64,000 nt of DNA, taken from assembly GCF_000993825.1 (NCBI RefSeq), contig NZ_CP011114.1:3038001-3102000 (forward strand), written 5' to 3'. Within the stretch, counting starts at the first letter, position 1. Every line of letters begins with the position of its first letter. This stretch comes from Paenibacillus durus ATCC 35681 (GTDB lineage: Bacteria; Bacillota; Bacilli; Paenibacillales; Paenibacillaceae). The translations under genes and the position numbers were made by a program. Below are positions 11,003 through 19,847 of the stretch, in pieces. Below the pieces are notes generated by a model. That model had not been told where the DNA came from, did not search any database, and was given only the letters and a program-made list of their open reading frames with translations.

Positions 11003-11050
11003 AAAAAAGCTGCTCTATGCTCCGAAGATATCGGACGGTGAGAGCAGCTT
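11003..11050 (-). terminator. Terminator after pflA
   Basis: Minus-strand outer stem AGCTGCTCT / AGAGCAGCT with an inner TCCGA/TCGGA stem and a following run of six T. It lies about 90 bases after the pflA stop. Confidence 0.85.
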
Positions 11051-11142
11051 CTATAGTTACACGGAAGAGTGACTCTCGTCCGTTATTAAAAATCGGAACC
11101 TCACTCCGGAACTCCCGATTTATATTCAGCGTCGAAATAATA

Positions 11143-11880
11143 TTATACAAGAGCCGTCTGCTTGCGACCTTCGTCGATAAGCCGATATGCACGCTGCACT
11201 TCTTCGTCCGTAGGACTTGGCACACCTTCCAGTTCGTAGGGCTTGCCAAGCATTTCCCACTTGTAGACCCCCATCTGATGGTATGGTAAAATTTCGAACT
11301 TCTCTACACCTTTCAAGGTCCCGATAAACCGGCCCAGATTGAGCAGATCTTCTTCCTTGTCATGAATTCCAGGTACATAGACAAGACGAATCCACATCTT
11401 ACGTCCGTGATCGGACAGCCAGCGAGCCAGCTTGAGTGTACGTTCATTCGACTTTCCAGTCAGCTTGAGATGAGCCTCGTCATCGATGTGCTTGAGATCC
11501 AGAAGCACAAGATCGGTTACATTCAGGAGGTCCGTAATTTTATCTCCTTCATTATATCCATTGGAATCCAGCGTCGTATGCAGATCCCAACGTTTCTTCA
11601 CCTCAGTGAACAGCTGCTCCACAAACTTTGCTTGAAGCGTCGGTTCTCCGCCGGATACGGTAAGTCCGCCACCGGAAGTACGGTAATAATTCAGGTAAGG
11701 TTCGATTTCCTTAAGAATCTCATCTACAGTGACTTCTCTGCCTTCGTCTAAAGCCCATGTATCCGGGTTGTGACAGTATTGACATTTCATTAAGCATCCT
11801 TGCATAAATAAAATGAAACGGATACCAGGCCCGTCTACGGTTCCGAAGGTTTCCAGAGAGTGAATACGGCCTTTAATCAT
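11143..11880 (-). CDS. pflA: Pyruvate formate-lyase activating enzyme
   Basis: A 245-residue radical-SAM enzyme that generates the glycyl radical on PflB. The cluster motif Cx3Cx2C is present as CLMKCQYC (residues 29-36), with the preceding GTVDGPGIRF and the SAM-binding SGGEPTLQ. Good ribosome site AAAGGAT. It follows pflB in the same direction, with a 152-bp gap holding a perfect hairpin. Expected to act only under anoxia, in line with Fnr boxes upstream of pflB. Confidence 0.96.
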   Translation of the reverse strand: MIKGRIHSLETFGTVDGPGIRFILFMQGCLMKCQYCHNPDTWALDEGREVTVDEILKEIEPYLNYYRTSGGGLTVSGGEPTLQAKFVEQLFTEVKKRWDLHTTLDSNGYNEGDKITDLLNVTDLVLLDLKHIDDEAHLKLTGKSNERTLKLARWLSDHGRKMWIRLVYVPGIHDKEEDLLNLGRFIGTLKGVEKFEILPYHQMGVYKWEMLGKPYELEGVPSPTDEEVQRAYRLIDEGRKQTALV

Positions 11881-11955
11881 AGGTGGTCATCCTTTCTCAC
11901 GACTGGCTATCTATCGAAAAAAACTTAAAATTTTAACAATATCAATACAAGATTT

Positions 11956-11980
11956 TACCGCCCTTGATTCAAGGGCGGTA
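11956..11980. other. Perfect 11-bp hairpin between pflB and pflA
   Basis: TACCGCCCTTG-ATT-CAAGGGCGGTA. No T-run on either strand, so it is probably an mRNA-stabilising or processing structure that could give different PflB and PflA levels. Confidence 0.6.
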
Positions 11981-12032
11981 TCACCTTGCTTGTTACAGCA
12001 TATTTAAAAGTTTAATTCACGTTAGAGACAAC

Positions 12033-14294
12033 TTACATCGAACCGTGGAAAGTACGGTTAATAACATCAAGTTGTTGTTCACGAGTCAGCTTGATGAAGT
12101 TAACGGCATAACCGGATACACGGATGGTGAGTTGTGGGTAGTTCTCAGGATGTTCCATAGCGTCCATCAGTTGTTCGCGGTTAAATACGTTAACGTTCAG
12201 GTGATGACCTTTGCTGTGGAAATATCCGTCCATCATGGATACCAGGTTCGATTTACGTCCTTCTTCATCTTTACCCAGTGCCTTAGGAACGATCGAGAAG
12301 GTATTGGAAATACCGTCAAGGCTGTCTTCATAAGGCAGTTTAGCTACGGAACTCAAGGAAGCAAGAGCGCCCTTCTTGTCGCGTCCGTGCATTGGGTTAG
12401 CACCAGGTGCGAACGGCTCGCCTTTTTTACGTCCGTCAGGCGTAGTACCCGTTTTCTTGCCGTATACAACGTTCGAAGTAATTGTCAGAATCGATTGAGT
12501 CGGCAGGGAATCGCGGTAAGTTTGGTGTTTGCGAATCATGTTCATGAAGGATTCAACCAGTTCAACTGCGATGCTGTCAACAGCATCGTCGTTGTTGCCG
12601 TAGCAAGGGAATTCACCTTCGATTTCGAAGTCTACTGCGATGCCTTGTTCGTTGCGGATCGGTTTAACTTTAGCGTATTTGATCGCGCTCAGGGAGTCGG
12701 CAGCAACCGACAGACCAGCGATACCGCAAGCCATCGTACGCAGAATGTCACGGTCATGCAGTGCCATTTCAATGCGTTCGTAGGAATATTTATCATGCAT
12801 GTAGTGGATAACGTTAAGGGTATTGATGTAAGTCTTAGCAAGCCATTCCATCATCGGTTTGAAGCGGCTGATTACTTCGTTGTAATCAAGCACTTCGGAA
12901 GTAATGCGCGGATATTCTGGGCCGACTTGAGCGCCGGATTTCTCATCCACGCCACCGTTGATGGCGTACAGCAGAGCTTTAGCCAAGTTGGCGCGTGCGC
13001 CGAAGAATTGCATTTGTTTACCGATGCGCATTGCGGATACGCAGCATGCAATACCGTAGTCATCGCCATAGATCGGACGCATCAGATCGTCATTTTCATA
13101 TTGGATCGAGCTGGTCTCGATGGATACTTTGGCGCAATATTTCTTAAATCCTTCAGGAAGCTTCTCGGACCACAGAACAGTCAGGTTAGGTTCCGGAGCC
13201 GGTCCCAGGTTGTACAGAGTGTGCAGGAAACGGAAGCTGTTCTTCGTAACGCGAGTTCTTCCGTCTACGGACATACCACCGATGGATTCTGTTACCCAAG
13301 TCGGGTCACCAGAGAACAGGTCGTTGTACTCAGGAGTACGAAGGAATTTCACGATACGCAGTTTCATAACGAAATGGTCAACAAGCTCTTGTGCTTGTTC
13401 TTCAGTCAGTGTGCCCTCTTCAACGTCACGTTGAACGTAGATATCCAGGAAGGAAGATACCCGTCCGAGGGACATTGCGGCGCCGTTTTGTTCCTTGATG
13501 GCAGCCAGGTAACCGAAATATACCCATTGGAAAGCTTCTTTAGCAGTGTTTGCAGGTTTGGAAATATCAAATCCGTGCGCGGCAGCCATTTCTTTCAGCT
13601 CACTCAGAGCGCGGATTTGCTCCGACAGCTCTTCGCGGAGACGAATGACACTTTCGCTCATGGAATCTACTTCAAGGTTAAGTTGATCTTGTTTCTTTTC
13701 CTTGATCAGGAAGTCAATACCGTACAGAGCAACGCGGCGGTAATCACCAATGATACGGCCACGACCGTAAGCATCCGGAAGACCCGTGATGATACCTGCT
13801 TTACGCACAGCTCTCATATCAGATGTATATGCATCAAATACGCCTTGGTTATGCGTTTTGCGAATATTCGTAAACATGTCAACAATGCTGCTCGGAAGCT
13901 CGAAGCCATAAGCTTTACAAGCGTCGATCATCATTTTGATGCCGCCGAACGGTTGAATGGAACGTCTGAAAGGAGCATCCGTTTGAACACCAACGATTTG
14001 TTCCTTTTCTTTATCAATATAACCTGGTTTGTGGGATACGATTGTAGAAACCGTGTTAAGGTCTACATCCCATACGCCGCCTTTTTCTCTTTCTTCTTTG
14101 CTCAGTTGGGAAATAATTTTCCACAATTCGTTAGTGTTGCTGGTTGGACCTACGAGGAAATCTTCGTTTCCTTCATACGGCTTGATGTTCTTCTCGATGA
14201 AATCATTAACGTTAACATGCTTAGTCCATTTTCCGCTAACAAATCCACGCCATCCCGACTTGACTTCTTGTACTTCTCTTTCAATCACCGACAT
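12033..14294 (-). CDS. pflB: Pyruvate formate-lyase
   Basis: 753-residue glycyl-radical enzyme that converts pyruvate and CoA to acetyl-CoA and formate. The active-site Cys pair is visible in IACCVSAM (about residue 412) and the glycyl radical loop RVSGYAVNF lies near the C-terminus, ending INRTFHGSM. Full family length. Its promoter region holds two Fnr-type boxes as mirror images. It acts with PflA and with AdhE, encoded just upstream, in mixed-acid fermentation. Confidence 0.97.
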   Translation of the reverse strand: MSVIEREVQEVKSGWRGFVSGKWTKHVNVNDFIEKNIKPYEGNEDFLVGPTSNTNELWKIISQLSKEEREKGGVWDVDLNTVSTIVSHKPGYIDKEKEQIVGVQTDAPFRRSIQPFGGIKMMIDACKAYGFELPSSIVDMFTNIRKTHNQGVFDAYTSDMRAVRKAGIITGLPDAYGRGRIIGDYRRVALYGIDFLIKEKKQDQLNLEVDSMSESVIRLREELSEQIRALSELKEMAAAHGFDISKPANTAKEAFQWVYFGYLAAIKEQNGAAMSLGRVSSFLDIYVQRDVEEGTLTEEQAQELVDHFVMKLRIVKFLRTPEYNDLFSGDPTWVTESIGGMSVDGRTRVTKNSFRFLHTLYNLGPAPEPNLTVLWSEKLPEGFKKYCAKVSIETSSIQYENDDLMRPIYGDDYGIACCVSAMRIGKQMQFFGARANLAKALLYAINGGVDEKSGAQVGPEYPRITSEVLDYNEVISRFKPMMEWLAKTYINTLNVIHYMHDKYSYERIEMALHDRDILRTMACGIAGLSVAADSLSAIKYAKVKPIRNEQGIAVDFEIEGEFPCYGNNDDAVDSIAVELVESFMNMIRKHQTYRDSLPTQSILTITSNVVYGKKTGTTPDGRKKGEPFAPGANPMHGRDKKGALASLSSVAKLPYEDSLDGISNTFSIVPKALGKDEEGRKSNLVSMMDGYFHSKGHHLNVNVFNREQLMDAMEHPENYPQLTIRVSGYAVNFIKLTREQQLDVINRTFHGSM

Positions 14295-14454
14295 GCTAAT
14301 CCCTCCATATATTTATATGATTTGTAGAGATCGCGGGCTTGAAGGTTAATCCCGTGTCTCGTGATCCCATGCTGTGCTTGTAACAAAATTCACAATTGAA
14401 GTTCAATAACTGGGATCTTATATAAACATCTTAGTTTACTTTCCCTAAGAAAAC

Positions 14455-14501
14455 TGTGACAAATATCACCATCTAGCATCTTTTTGGTGATATTTGTCAC
14501 T
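14455..14501. promoter_or_regulatory. Paired Fnr boxes upstream of pflB
   Basis: TGTGACAAATATCACC (14455-14470) and GGTGATATTTGTCACT (14486-14501). Each fits GTGA-N6-TCAC, and together their cores form a perfect 15-bp inverted repeat with a 15-base gap. The site closer to the gene lies 40-50 bp upstream of AT-rich -10 candidates (14417-14433). Confidence 0.85.
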
Positions 14502-14574
14502 CCAATCTCAATCCCAGCTTGAACTGTCAAAAACCTATTTCTATATGTGCATTAAGCCTGATGCAGACTAAAAA

Positions 14575-17196
14575 TTAGTTGTCAAATCTGCCGTAGAAGG
14601 CATTACGGTATACGTCGGCAAGTTCGCTTACCAGCGGCAGCTTCGGATTGGCAGTTGTGCATTGGTCTTCGAAGGCTTTATCGGCCAGGTAGTCTACATT
14701 GGCTTCAAAATCCTTCGGATCGATGCCCAGTTGCTGGAAGGAATCTTCGATACCCAGTTTTTTGTTCAACTCGCGAATGGCGCTGATCAGACTGTTGATA
14801 CCTTCTTCAGTCGTACGAGCCGGCAGTCCCAGAATACGGGCGATTTCAGCGTAGCGCTCGTCAGCCACAAAGTGCGAATATTTCGGGAACGAAGCGAACT
14901 TCGACGGTTTCGCTGCATTGTAGCGGATAACGTGCGGCAACAGGATCGCGTTGGTGCGTCCATGAGGTGTATGGTATTGACCGCCCCATTTGTGCGCCAA
15001 GCTGTGGTTGATGCCCAGGAATGCGTTGGCAAAGGCCATACCGGCCAGCGTCGATGCATTGTGCATTTTCTCGCGGGCAAGCTTGTCGGCTTGCAATGCG
15101 GATTTCTCCAGGTATTGGAATACCAGTTGAATAGCTTTGATAGCCAGACCATCGGTGTAGTCGCTTGCCAGGATGGACACATAGGCTTCGATTGCATGTG
15201 TCAGCACGTCCATACCCGTATCGGCAACAGCTGTTCTAGGCAAGCTGTATACGAATTCCGGATCGATAATGGCTACGTCAGGAGTAAGCTCATAATCAGC
15301 CAGCGGATACTTAACATTTGGAGTAGTTGTTTTGTCGGTAATAACCGCGAAGGAGGTTACTTCCGAACCAGTACCCGAAGTTGTAGGGATTGCAACAAAT
15401 TTCGCCTTAATGCCCAGTTTCGGGAATTTGTAGACCCGTTTACGGATATCCATGAATTTTTGCTTCAGACCATCAAAGTCAGCATCCGGATGTTCGTAGA
15501 ACAGCCACATTCCTTTTGCAGCATCCATAGAAGAACCGCCGCCAAGGGCGATGATGCAGTCCGGCTGGAATCTGTTCATCATGGCAGTACCTTTTTCAAC
15601 TGTAGTTGTCGATGGATCCGGTTCAACTTCCGAGAACACTTCGATTGCTACAGGAGTTTGGCGTTGACGCAGGTAGTGCTCAACTCTTTCCACATAGCCC
15701 AGTTTTACCATCATCGGGTCGGTGACGATTGCTACACGAGTGATGTCAGGCATTTTGGCCAGGTATTGGGTTGCGCCTTTTTCAAAGTAGATCTTCTCTG
15801 GCAGCTTAAACCATTGCATATTCACGATACGACGATTCACCCTTTTCACGTTGATCAAGTTAATGGCGGTAACGTTCTGCGATACCGAGTTACGGCCGTA
15901 GGATCCGCAGCCCAGAGTCAGCGAAGGGATGTTCGTGTTGTAGATGTCGCCGATGGCACCATGGGTGGAAGGCGAATTTACGAGAATACGTCCGGTTTGC
16001 AGACGGTTCGAGAATTTCATGATTACTTCTTCGTTGTTGGAGTGGATGGCCGAGCTGTGACCCATACCGCCAAACTCAACAACTTGCGCCGCACGCTCGA
16101 TGCCTTGGTCCGCATTCTTAACTTTGTAGCAAGCCAGAACCGGGCTCAGTTTTTCAGCGGAAAGCGGGTATTTCGTACCCACGCCTTCGAGTTCGGCGAT
16201 CAGGATTTTGGTGCCTGCAGGTACTTGAATTCCGCACATTTCAGCGATTTTCACAGCGGATTGACCGACGATTGCCGGGTTAACCGCGCATTTTTCTACG
16301 TTCATCGCGCCGTTGGTCAGCTTAGCAGCTTCTTCTTTATTGACAAAGTAGCAGCCGTTAGCGATCAATTTCTTCTTCACTTGGTCGAAGATCGGCTCTT
16401 CGATGATGATGGCTTGCTCGGATGCGCAGATCATGCCGTTGTCGAATGTTTTCGAAAGAATAATGTCATTTACCGCTTGGTCAATATCAGCGCTCTTTTC
16501 AATGAAGGCAGGCACGTTACCAGGGCCTACGCCAAGAGCCGGTTTGCCGCAGCTGTATGCCGCTTTAACCATTGCAGATCCGCCTGTCGCCAGGATCAGA
16601 GCCACACCATCATTGTTCATCAGCGCGTTAGTTTTATCCATTGTCGGCTGCTCGATCCATTGGATGAGGTTCTCCGGTGCGCCGGCTTTGACAGCAGCAT
16701 CATGCAGAATTTTTGCGGCAGCGGCACTACACTCTTGCGCCGATGGATGGAAACCGAATATAATAGGATTACGTGTCTTAGCGGCGATCAATGCTTTAAA
16801 CATCGTGGTGGATGTTGGGTTGGTTACCGGTGTGATGCCCATAACGATTCCGACCGGTTCGGCAATTTTTTGGAAGCTATCGTAAGGGTTATCTTCAATA
16901 ACACCTACAGTTTTGTCATATTTAATCCCATGGTAAATATATTCTGTAGCAAAGATGTTCTTGGTGATCTTGTCCTCATAAACACCGCGGCCAGTTTCTT
17001 CAACTGCCAGTTTCGCCAGGTACATATGCTTGTCAAGTCCGGCCAGCGCCATCGCATGAACGATACTGTCTACTTGCTCTTGATCAAGGGCCATAAAAGC
17101 TTCTTGAGCTTTCTTTGCTTTGTCTACCAGTGTCTGAATATACTCTTCTGCGGTAGGTTGTTTCACTTGGGCGGCCACTTCATTCTTTACTGCCAT
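14575..17196 (-). CDS. adhE: Bifunctional acetaldehyde-CoA / alcohol dehydrogenase
   Basis: 873 residues. The N-terminal half is a CoA-acylating aldehyde dehydrogenase (catalytic Cys in DNGMICASEQ near residue 257). The C-terminal half is an iron-dependent alcohol dehydrogenase with GGGSSMDAAK, TSGTGSE and the iron ligands in GINHSLAHKWGGQYHTPHG. It reduces acetyl-CoA to ethanol and regenerates NAD+ during fermentation. Start ATG at 17196 behind AGGAGGACGAGGGAA. It precedes pflB on the same strand with its own Fnr-box promoter. Confidence 0.97.
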   Translation of the reverse strand: MAVKNEVAAQVKQPTAEEYIQTLVDKAKKAQEAFMALDQEQVDSIVHAMALAGLDKHMYLAKLAVEETGRGVYEDKITKNIFATEYIYHGIKYDKTVGVIEDNPYDSFQKIAEPVGIVMGITPVTNPTSTTMFKALIAAKTRNPIIFGFHPSAQECSAAAAKILHDAAVKAGAPENLIQWIEQPTMDKTNALMNNDGVALILATGGSAMVKAAYSCGKPALGVGPGNVPAFIEKSADIDQAVNDIILSKTFDNGMICASEQAIIIEEPIFDQVKKKLIANGCYFVNKEEAAKLTNGAMNVEKCAVNPAIVGQSAVKIAEMCGIQVPAGTKILIAELEGVGTKYPLSAEKLSPVLACYKVKNADQGIERAAQVVEFGGMGHSSAIHSNNEEVIMKFSNRLQTGRILVNSPSTHGAIGDIYNTNIPSLTLGCGSYGRNSVSQNVTAINLINVKRVNRRIVNMQWFKLPEKIYFEKGATQYLAKMPDITRVAIVTDPMMVKLGYVERVEHYLRQRQTPVAIEVFSEVEPDPSTTTVEKGTAMMNRFQPDCIIALGGGSSMDAAKGMWLFYEHPDADFDGLKQKFMDIRKRVYKFPKLGIKAKFVAIPTTSGTGSEVTSFAVITDKTTTPNVKYPLADYELTPDVAIIDPEFVYSLPRTAVADTGMDVLTHAIEAYVSILASDYTDGLAIKAIQLVFQYLEKSALQADKLAREKMHNASTLAGMAFANAFLGINHSLAHKWGGQYHTPHGRTNAILLPHVIRYNAAKPSKFASFPKYSHFVADERYAEIARILGLPARTTEEGINSLISAIRELNKKLGIEDSFQQLGIDPKDFEANVDYLADKAFEDQCTTANPKLPLVSELADVYRNAFYGRFDN

Positions 17197-17244
17197 TTCC
17201 CTCGTCCTCCTGTCAATTTGTGTTTGTTCCTCTCTACAAAACCG

Positions 17245-17288
17245 ATAATATCACATCAAATGCGACTTGTATAGTGAAATCTTTCACA
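17245..17288 (-). promoter_or_regulatory. adhE promoter with Fnr box at about -41.5
   Basis: AGTGAAATCTTTCACA (17288-17273) fits GTGA-N6-TCAC. A TATTAT -10 candidate lies at 17250-17245. Taking transcription to start about 7 bases on, the box centre sits near -41.5, the classical activating position for Fnr/Crp proteins. Confidence 0.8.
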
Positions 17289-17995
17289 AAGTATAAAAAA
17301 TTTTTTTCTTTCATTATTAAATCGCTTACAATAAAGATTCTTTTAAGGCCATCTTACCTATATCCTTCTCTTCCATGCTTATTAAGCTTAAATTAATAGT
17401 AGATTACATTGAAGAATTCAATGCCTTTATTTGGAAAAACACATAGGTTGTCGCTTGTTAGCCGAACTATCCATGCTATTATTCCTAATTTCAATTATAA
17501 ATGAGGGATATTTCCTACAAGAAGCCTTCATGCTCCGTGAGCGCCGCCGATCTCGTGACGCTTTAAAGGGTATACGCCGCCACAATAACTTCTTATATTA
17601 TGATCAATCTCCGCAAAAAAATCGGAAAGCCGCGCAACAGTCCATCAGACGCTAACCGAATCTGCAAACATCCGAATTATTCAGCTGTTTAGCCGAAATA
17701 CACCGCATCCTCTCGAAATGCCATTTCTTCGGGAAGGGCAAAGCGGAAACGCATTTGACCCCGATTGTATCCAAACTCGTACAGCAGCATCACCAAGATC
17801 GGAATAAGCGTTTATGTTCATGTTCTGACCCGCCTATGTCAGCTCATAAAAAGTTGTGTCTTAAATCACATTCTACTTGCCTAAGGCTTAACCTTGTTTT
17901 ATATTAAAAAAAGCTGTTTATTTGGTGTCGATTAACGAATTACAGCGCTTGTCGGAAAAACCTATTAGAAATCACACTAAAAATCACGCTTTTGA
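17289..17995. other. Long AT-rich gap between adhE and fnr
   Basis: No gene I can support. A 40-codon minus-strand open frame ending near 17692 (reading LIPILVMLLYEFGYNRG) looks slightly protein-like but lacks a start and ribosome site, and could be a decayed gene end. The plus-strand frame 17431-17655 has no ribosome site. Nothing else stands out. Confidence 0.4.
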
Positions 17996-18011
17996 AGTGA
18001 AAATAATCACA
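17996..18011. promoter_or_regulatory. Fnr box upstream of fnr
   Basis: AGTGAAAATAATCACA fits GTGA-N6-TCAC. It lies about 80 bp upstream of the probable start linked to the TATAAT at 18071-18076, so it is too far for the -41.5 arrangement. Autoregulation is inferred. Confidence 0.7.
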
Positions 18012-18125
18012 ATGTTGAAAATTAGACACTTTTTCCGTGATTTTTCCACCCACAATTAAAAAATTCATTGTATAATTAATTTAAAATTTATTGAAAAACT
18101 GAGGGAATAAAGGGGGATGTCGATT

Positions 18126-18842
18126 ATGAAAGAACATACGAATGTTATCGAAGCCCACGGAAACACTAACTGTTTCTCCGAACAAAACTTTAACAGACTG
18201 CTAGTGACGATGAAAGAACGGTTAGTTCCGGAAGGTTCTCATTTATTCTGGGAAGGCGACTACTCGGATAAGCTGTTTTATCTCAAGCGGGGACGCGTCA
18301 AGCTGACCAAATCTACGGATGAAGGCAAGGAACTCATACTTTATATGTATCAAGCCGGCGACATGGTCGGCCAAGCTGATCCTTTCTTCAGCACAAAGCA
18401 CAGCTTCACTGCCGAAGTGATCGAGGAAAGCGAGGTCGGCGTAATCGAACACAAAGATCTCGAGATTCTGATCTGCCAACACTGTGATTTTGCCATCGAC
18501 TTTATGAAATGGATGGGCATTCATCACCGCCTGACGCAAACCAAGTTCCGCGACCTGATGATGTACGGCAAACCGGGTGCGCTCTGCTCTACATTGATCC
18601 GTCTGAGCAATACCTACGGTGAGAAGAACGGCGAGGCCATTCTGATTAACAAAAAAATTACGCACACCGACTTGTCCAACATGATCGGCGCGACTCGCGA
18701 GAGTGTTAACCGCATGCTTAGCGATCTTCGCAAAAAAGACGCCGTGGAATACGAGAACGGCATGATCGTGATTAAAAATATCGAGATGCTGCAGGACATT
18801 TGCCACTGTGAACTATGTCCTAACGAGATTTGCCGAATCTAA
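18126..18842 (+). CDS. fnr: Oxygen-sensing transcriptional regulator Fnr
   Basis: 238 residues, the same length as B. subtilis Fnr when started at ATG 18126 (nine bases after AAAGGGGG; the ATG at 18117 abuts that ribosome site). A cyclic-nucleotide-type beta-barrel and dimer helix are followed by a Crp-type helix-turn-helix (TDLSNMIGATRESVNRML). The C-terminus carries Cys226, 228, 231 and 236; the last three have the same spacing (3, then 5) as the iron-sulfur ligands of the Bacillus protein, and Asp143 matches its Asp ligand region. Global activator of the neighbouring anaerobic genes. Confidence 0.95.
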   Translation: MKEHTNVIEAHGNTNCFSEQNFNRLLVTMKERLVPEGSHLFWEGDYSDKLFYLKRGRVKLTKSTDEGKELILYMYQAGDMVGQADPFFSTKHSFTAEVIEESEVGVIEHKDLEILICQHCDFAIDFMKWMGIHHRLTQTKFRDLMMYGKPGALCSTLIRLSNTYGEKNGEAILINKKITHTDLSNMIGATRESVNRMLSDLRKKDAVEYENGMIVIKNIEMLQDICHCELCPNEICRI

Positions 18843-18922
18843 CATCCCAACTATTTTACCCTATTCTTTCCTCAGTGAAACATAAATTGTCCGTGATTTT
18901 GACCCATTGGTTTTCGTGGTCA

Positions 18923-18948
18923 AGCGCCCATTTCGGGCGCTTTTTTTC
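18923..18948 (+). terminator. Terminator after fnr
   Basis: AGCGCCC-ATTTC-GGGCGCT followed by T7-C-TT. Confidence 0.9.
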
Positions 18949-18960
18949 TTTTATTTCAGT

Positions 18961-19000
18961 AAAAAACGGCAAGCCTCCAACCAACCGGAGACTTGCCGTT
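18961..19000 (-). terminator. Terminator after nirC
   Basis: Minus-strand stem AACGGCAAG-(T)CTCC / GGAG-(G)CTTGCCGTT followed by T-rich sequence; closes the nasD-nirC unit, facing the fnr terminator. Confidence 0.9.
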
Positions 19001-19020
19001 TATTCTTATAATCCTTAATC

Positions 19021-19812
19021 CTATCGCTTGCTGCGGATGGAACGGACGGGTGAAATGGCCCAATAAGCCATGCCGACGAATACGCCGCCGCCGATTATGT
19101 TGCCCAGCGTAACCGGAATCATGTTATGCAGCCAACCGGCCCAGTTGACGGTCTCCGGATGGTTCGGCAGCAGCAGCGCCACGCTCATCAGCGTCATGTT
19201 CGCTACACTATGCTCGTAGCCGCTGGCGATGAAGGCAAGCAGACACCACCAGATCAGCACCAGCTTGGCGCCTTCGCTCTTCGCCCGGGACGACATCCAG
19301 ATCGCCAGACAGACCAGCCAGTTGCACAGAATGCCGCGGAAGAACAATTCGGAGTACGGCAGGCTCATCTTTTTGGCCGCTGCGGTGAAGATTAAATGCT
19401 CAGGGGCTGCGGCCTTGAACAGTCCTGTTCCTTGCACCAGCCAAGCCAGCAGCAGCGCGCCGGCAAGGTTGCCGAGAAAGACGATAATCCAGTTCTTGAT
19501 CGTATCCCAGACGCTTGTTCTGCCTGCGAGGGTGCTGGCGGCAAAGAACATGTTATTCCCCGTAAACAGCTCCGAACCGGCAAAGATGACCAGCGTCAGC
19601 GCGATGCCGAAGGTTGCTCCCATTACGAGCGGCTGGAAGGGCGACTTGGCCGCTGCCAGAGGCGCCCCTAAAGTAAATATCAGGATGATGCCGATACCAA
19701 CATAAGCGCCGGCCAGCAGCGCCGCCAAAGCATAACGCGGCAGGCTTTCATTCATTTTGTCGCGTTTGGCAACCGCCGCTTCAATAATATTTTCCACACT
19801 TTGCGTAAACAT
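19021..19812 (-). CDS. nirC: Formate/nitrite transporter family channel, probably nitrite (NirC)
   Basis: 263-residue FNT-family membrane channel with six hydrophobic segments. The conserved region GSELFTGNN and the central His in GYEHSVANM are present. FNT proteins carry formate, nitrite or hydrosulfide; the choice of nitrite rests on its position 35 bp after the nitrite reductase gene in one operon. Formate export for PflB is a reasonable alternative in this neighbourhood. Confidence 0.88.
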   Translation of the reverse strand: MFTQSVENIIEAAVAKRDKMNESLPRYALAALLAGAYVGIGIILIFTLGAPLAAAKSPFQPLVMGATFGIALTLVIFAGSELFTGNNMFFAASTLAGRTSVWDTIKNWIIVFLGNLAGALLLAWLVQGTGLFKAAAPEHLIFTAAAKKMSLPYSELFFRGILCNWLVCLAIWMSSRAKSEGAKLVLIWWCLLAFIASGYEHSVANMTLMSVALLLPNHPETVNWAGWLHNMIPVTLGNIIGGGVFVGMAYWAISPVRSIRSKR

Positions 19813-19847
19813 GCCCCTAACACCCCATTTTTTTCTCTGAAATAACC

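Noticed and set aside
11964..17274. Very long open frames (787 and 870 codons) on the plus strand opposite pflB and adhE
   Set aside because: They mirror the codon structure of the highly expressed genes below, have no ribosome sites and no recognisable protein motifs.
17431..17655. 74-codon plus-strand frame between adhE and fnr
   Set aside because: No ribosome site and no family resemblance.
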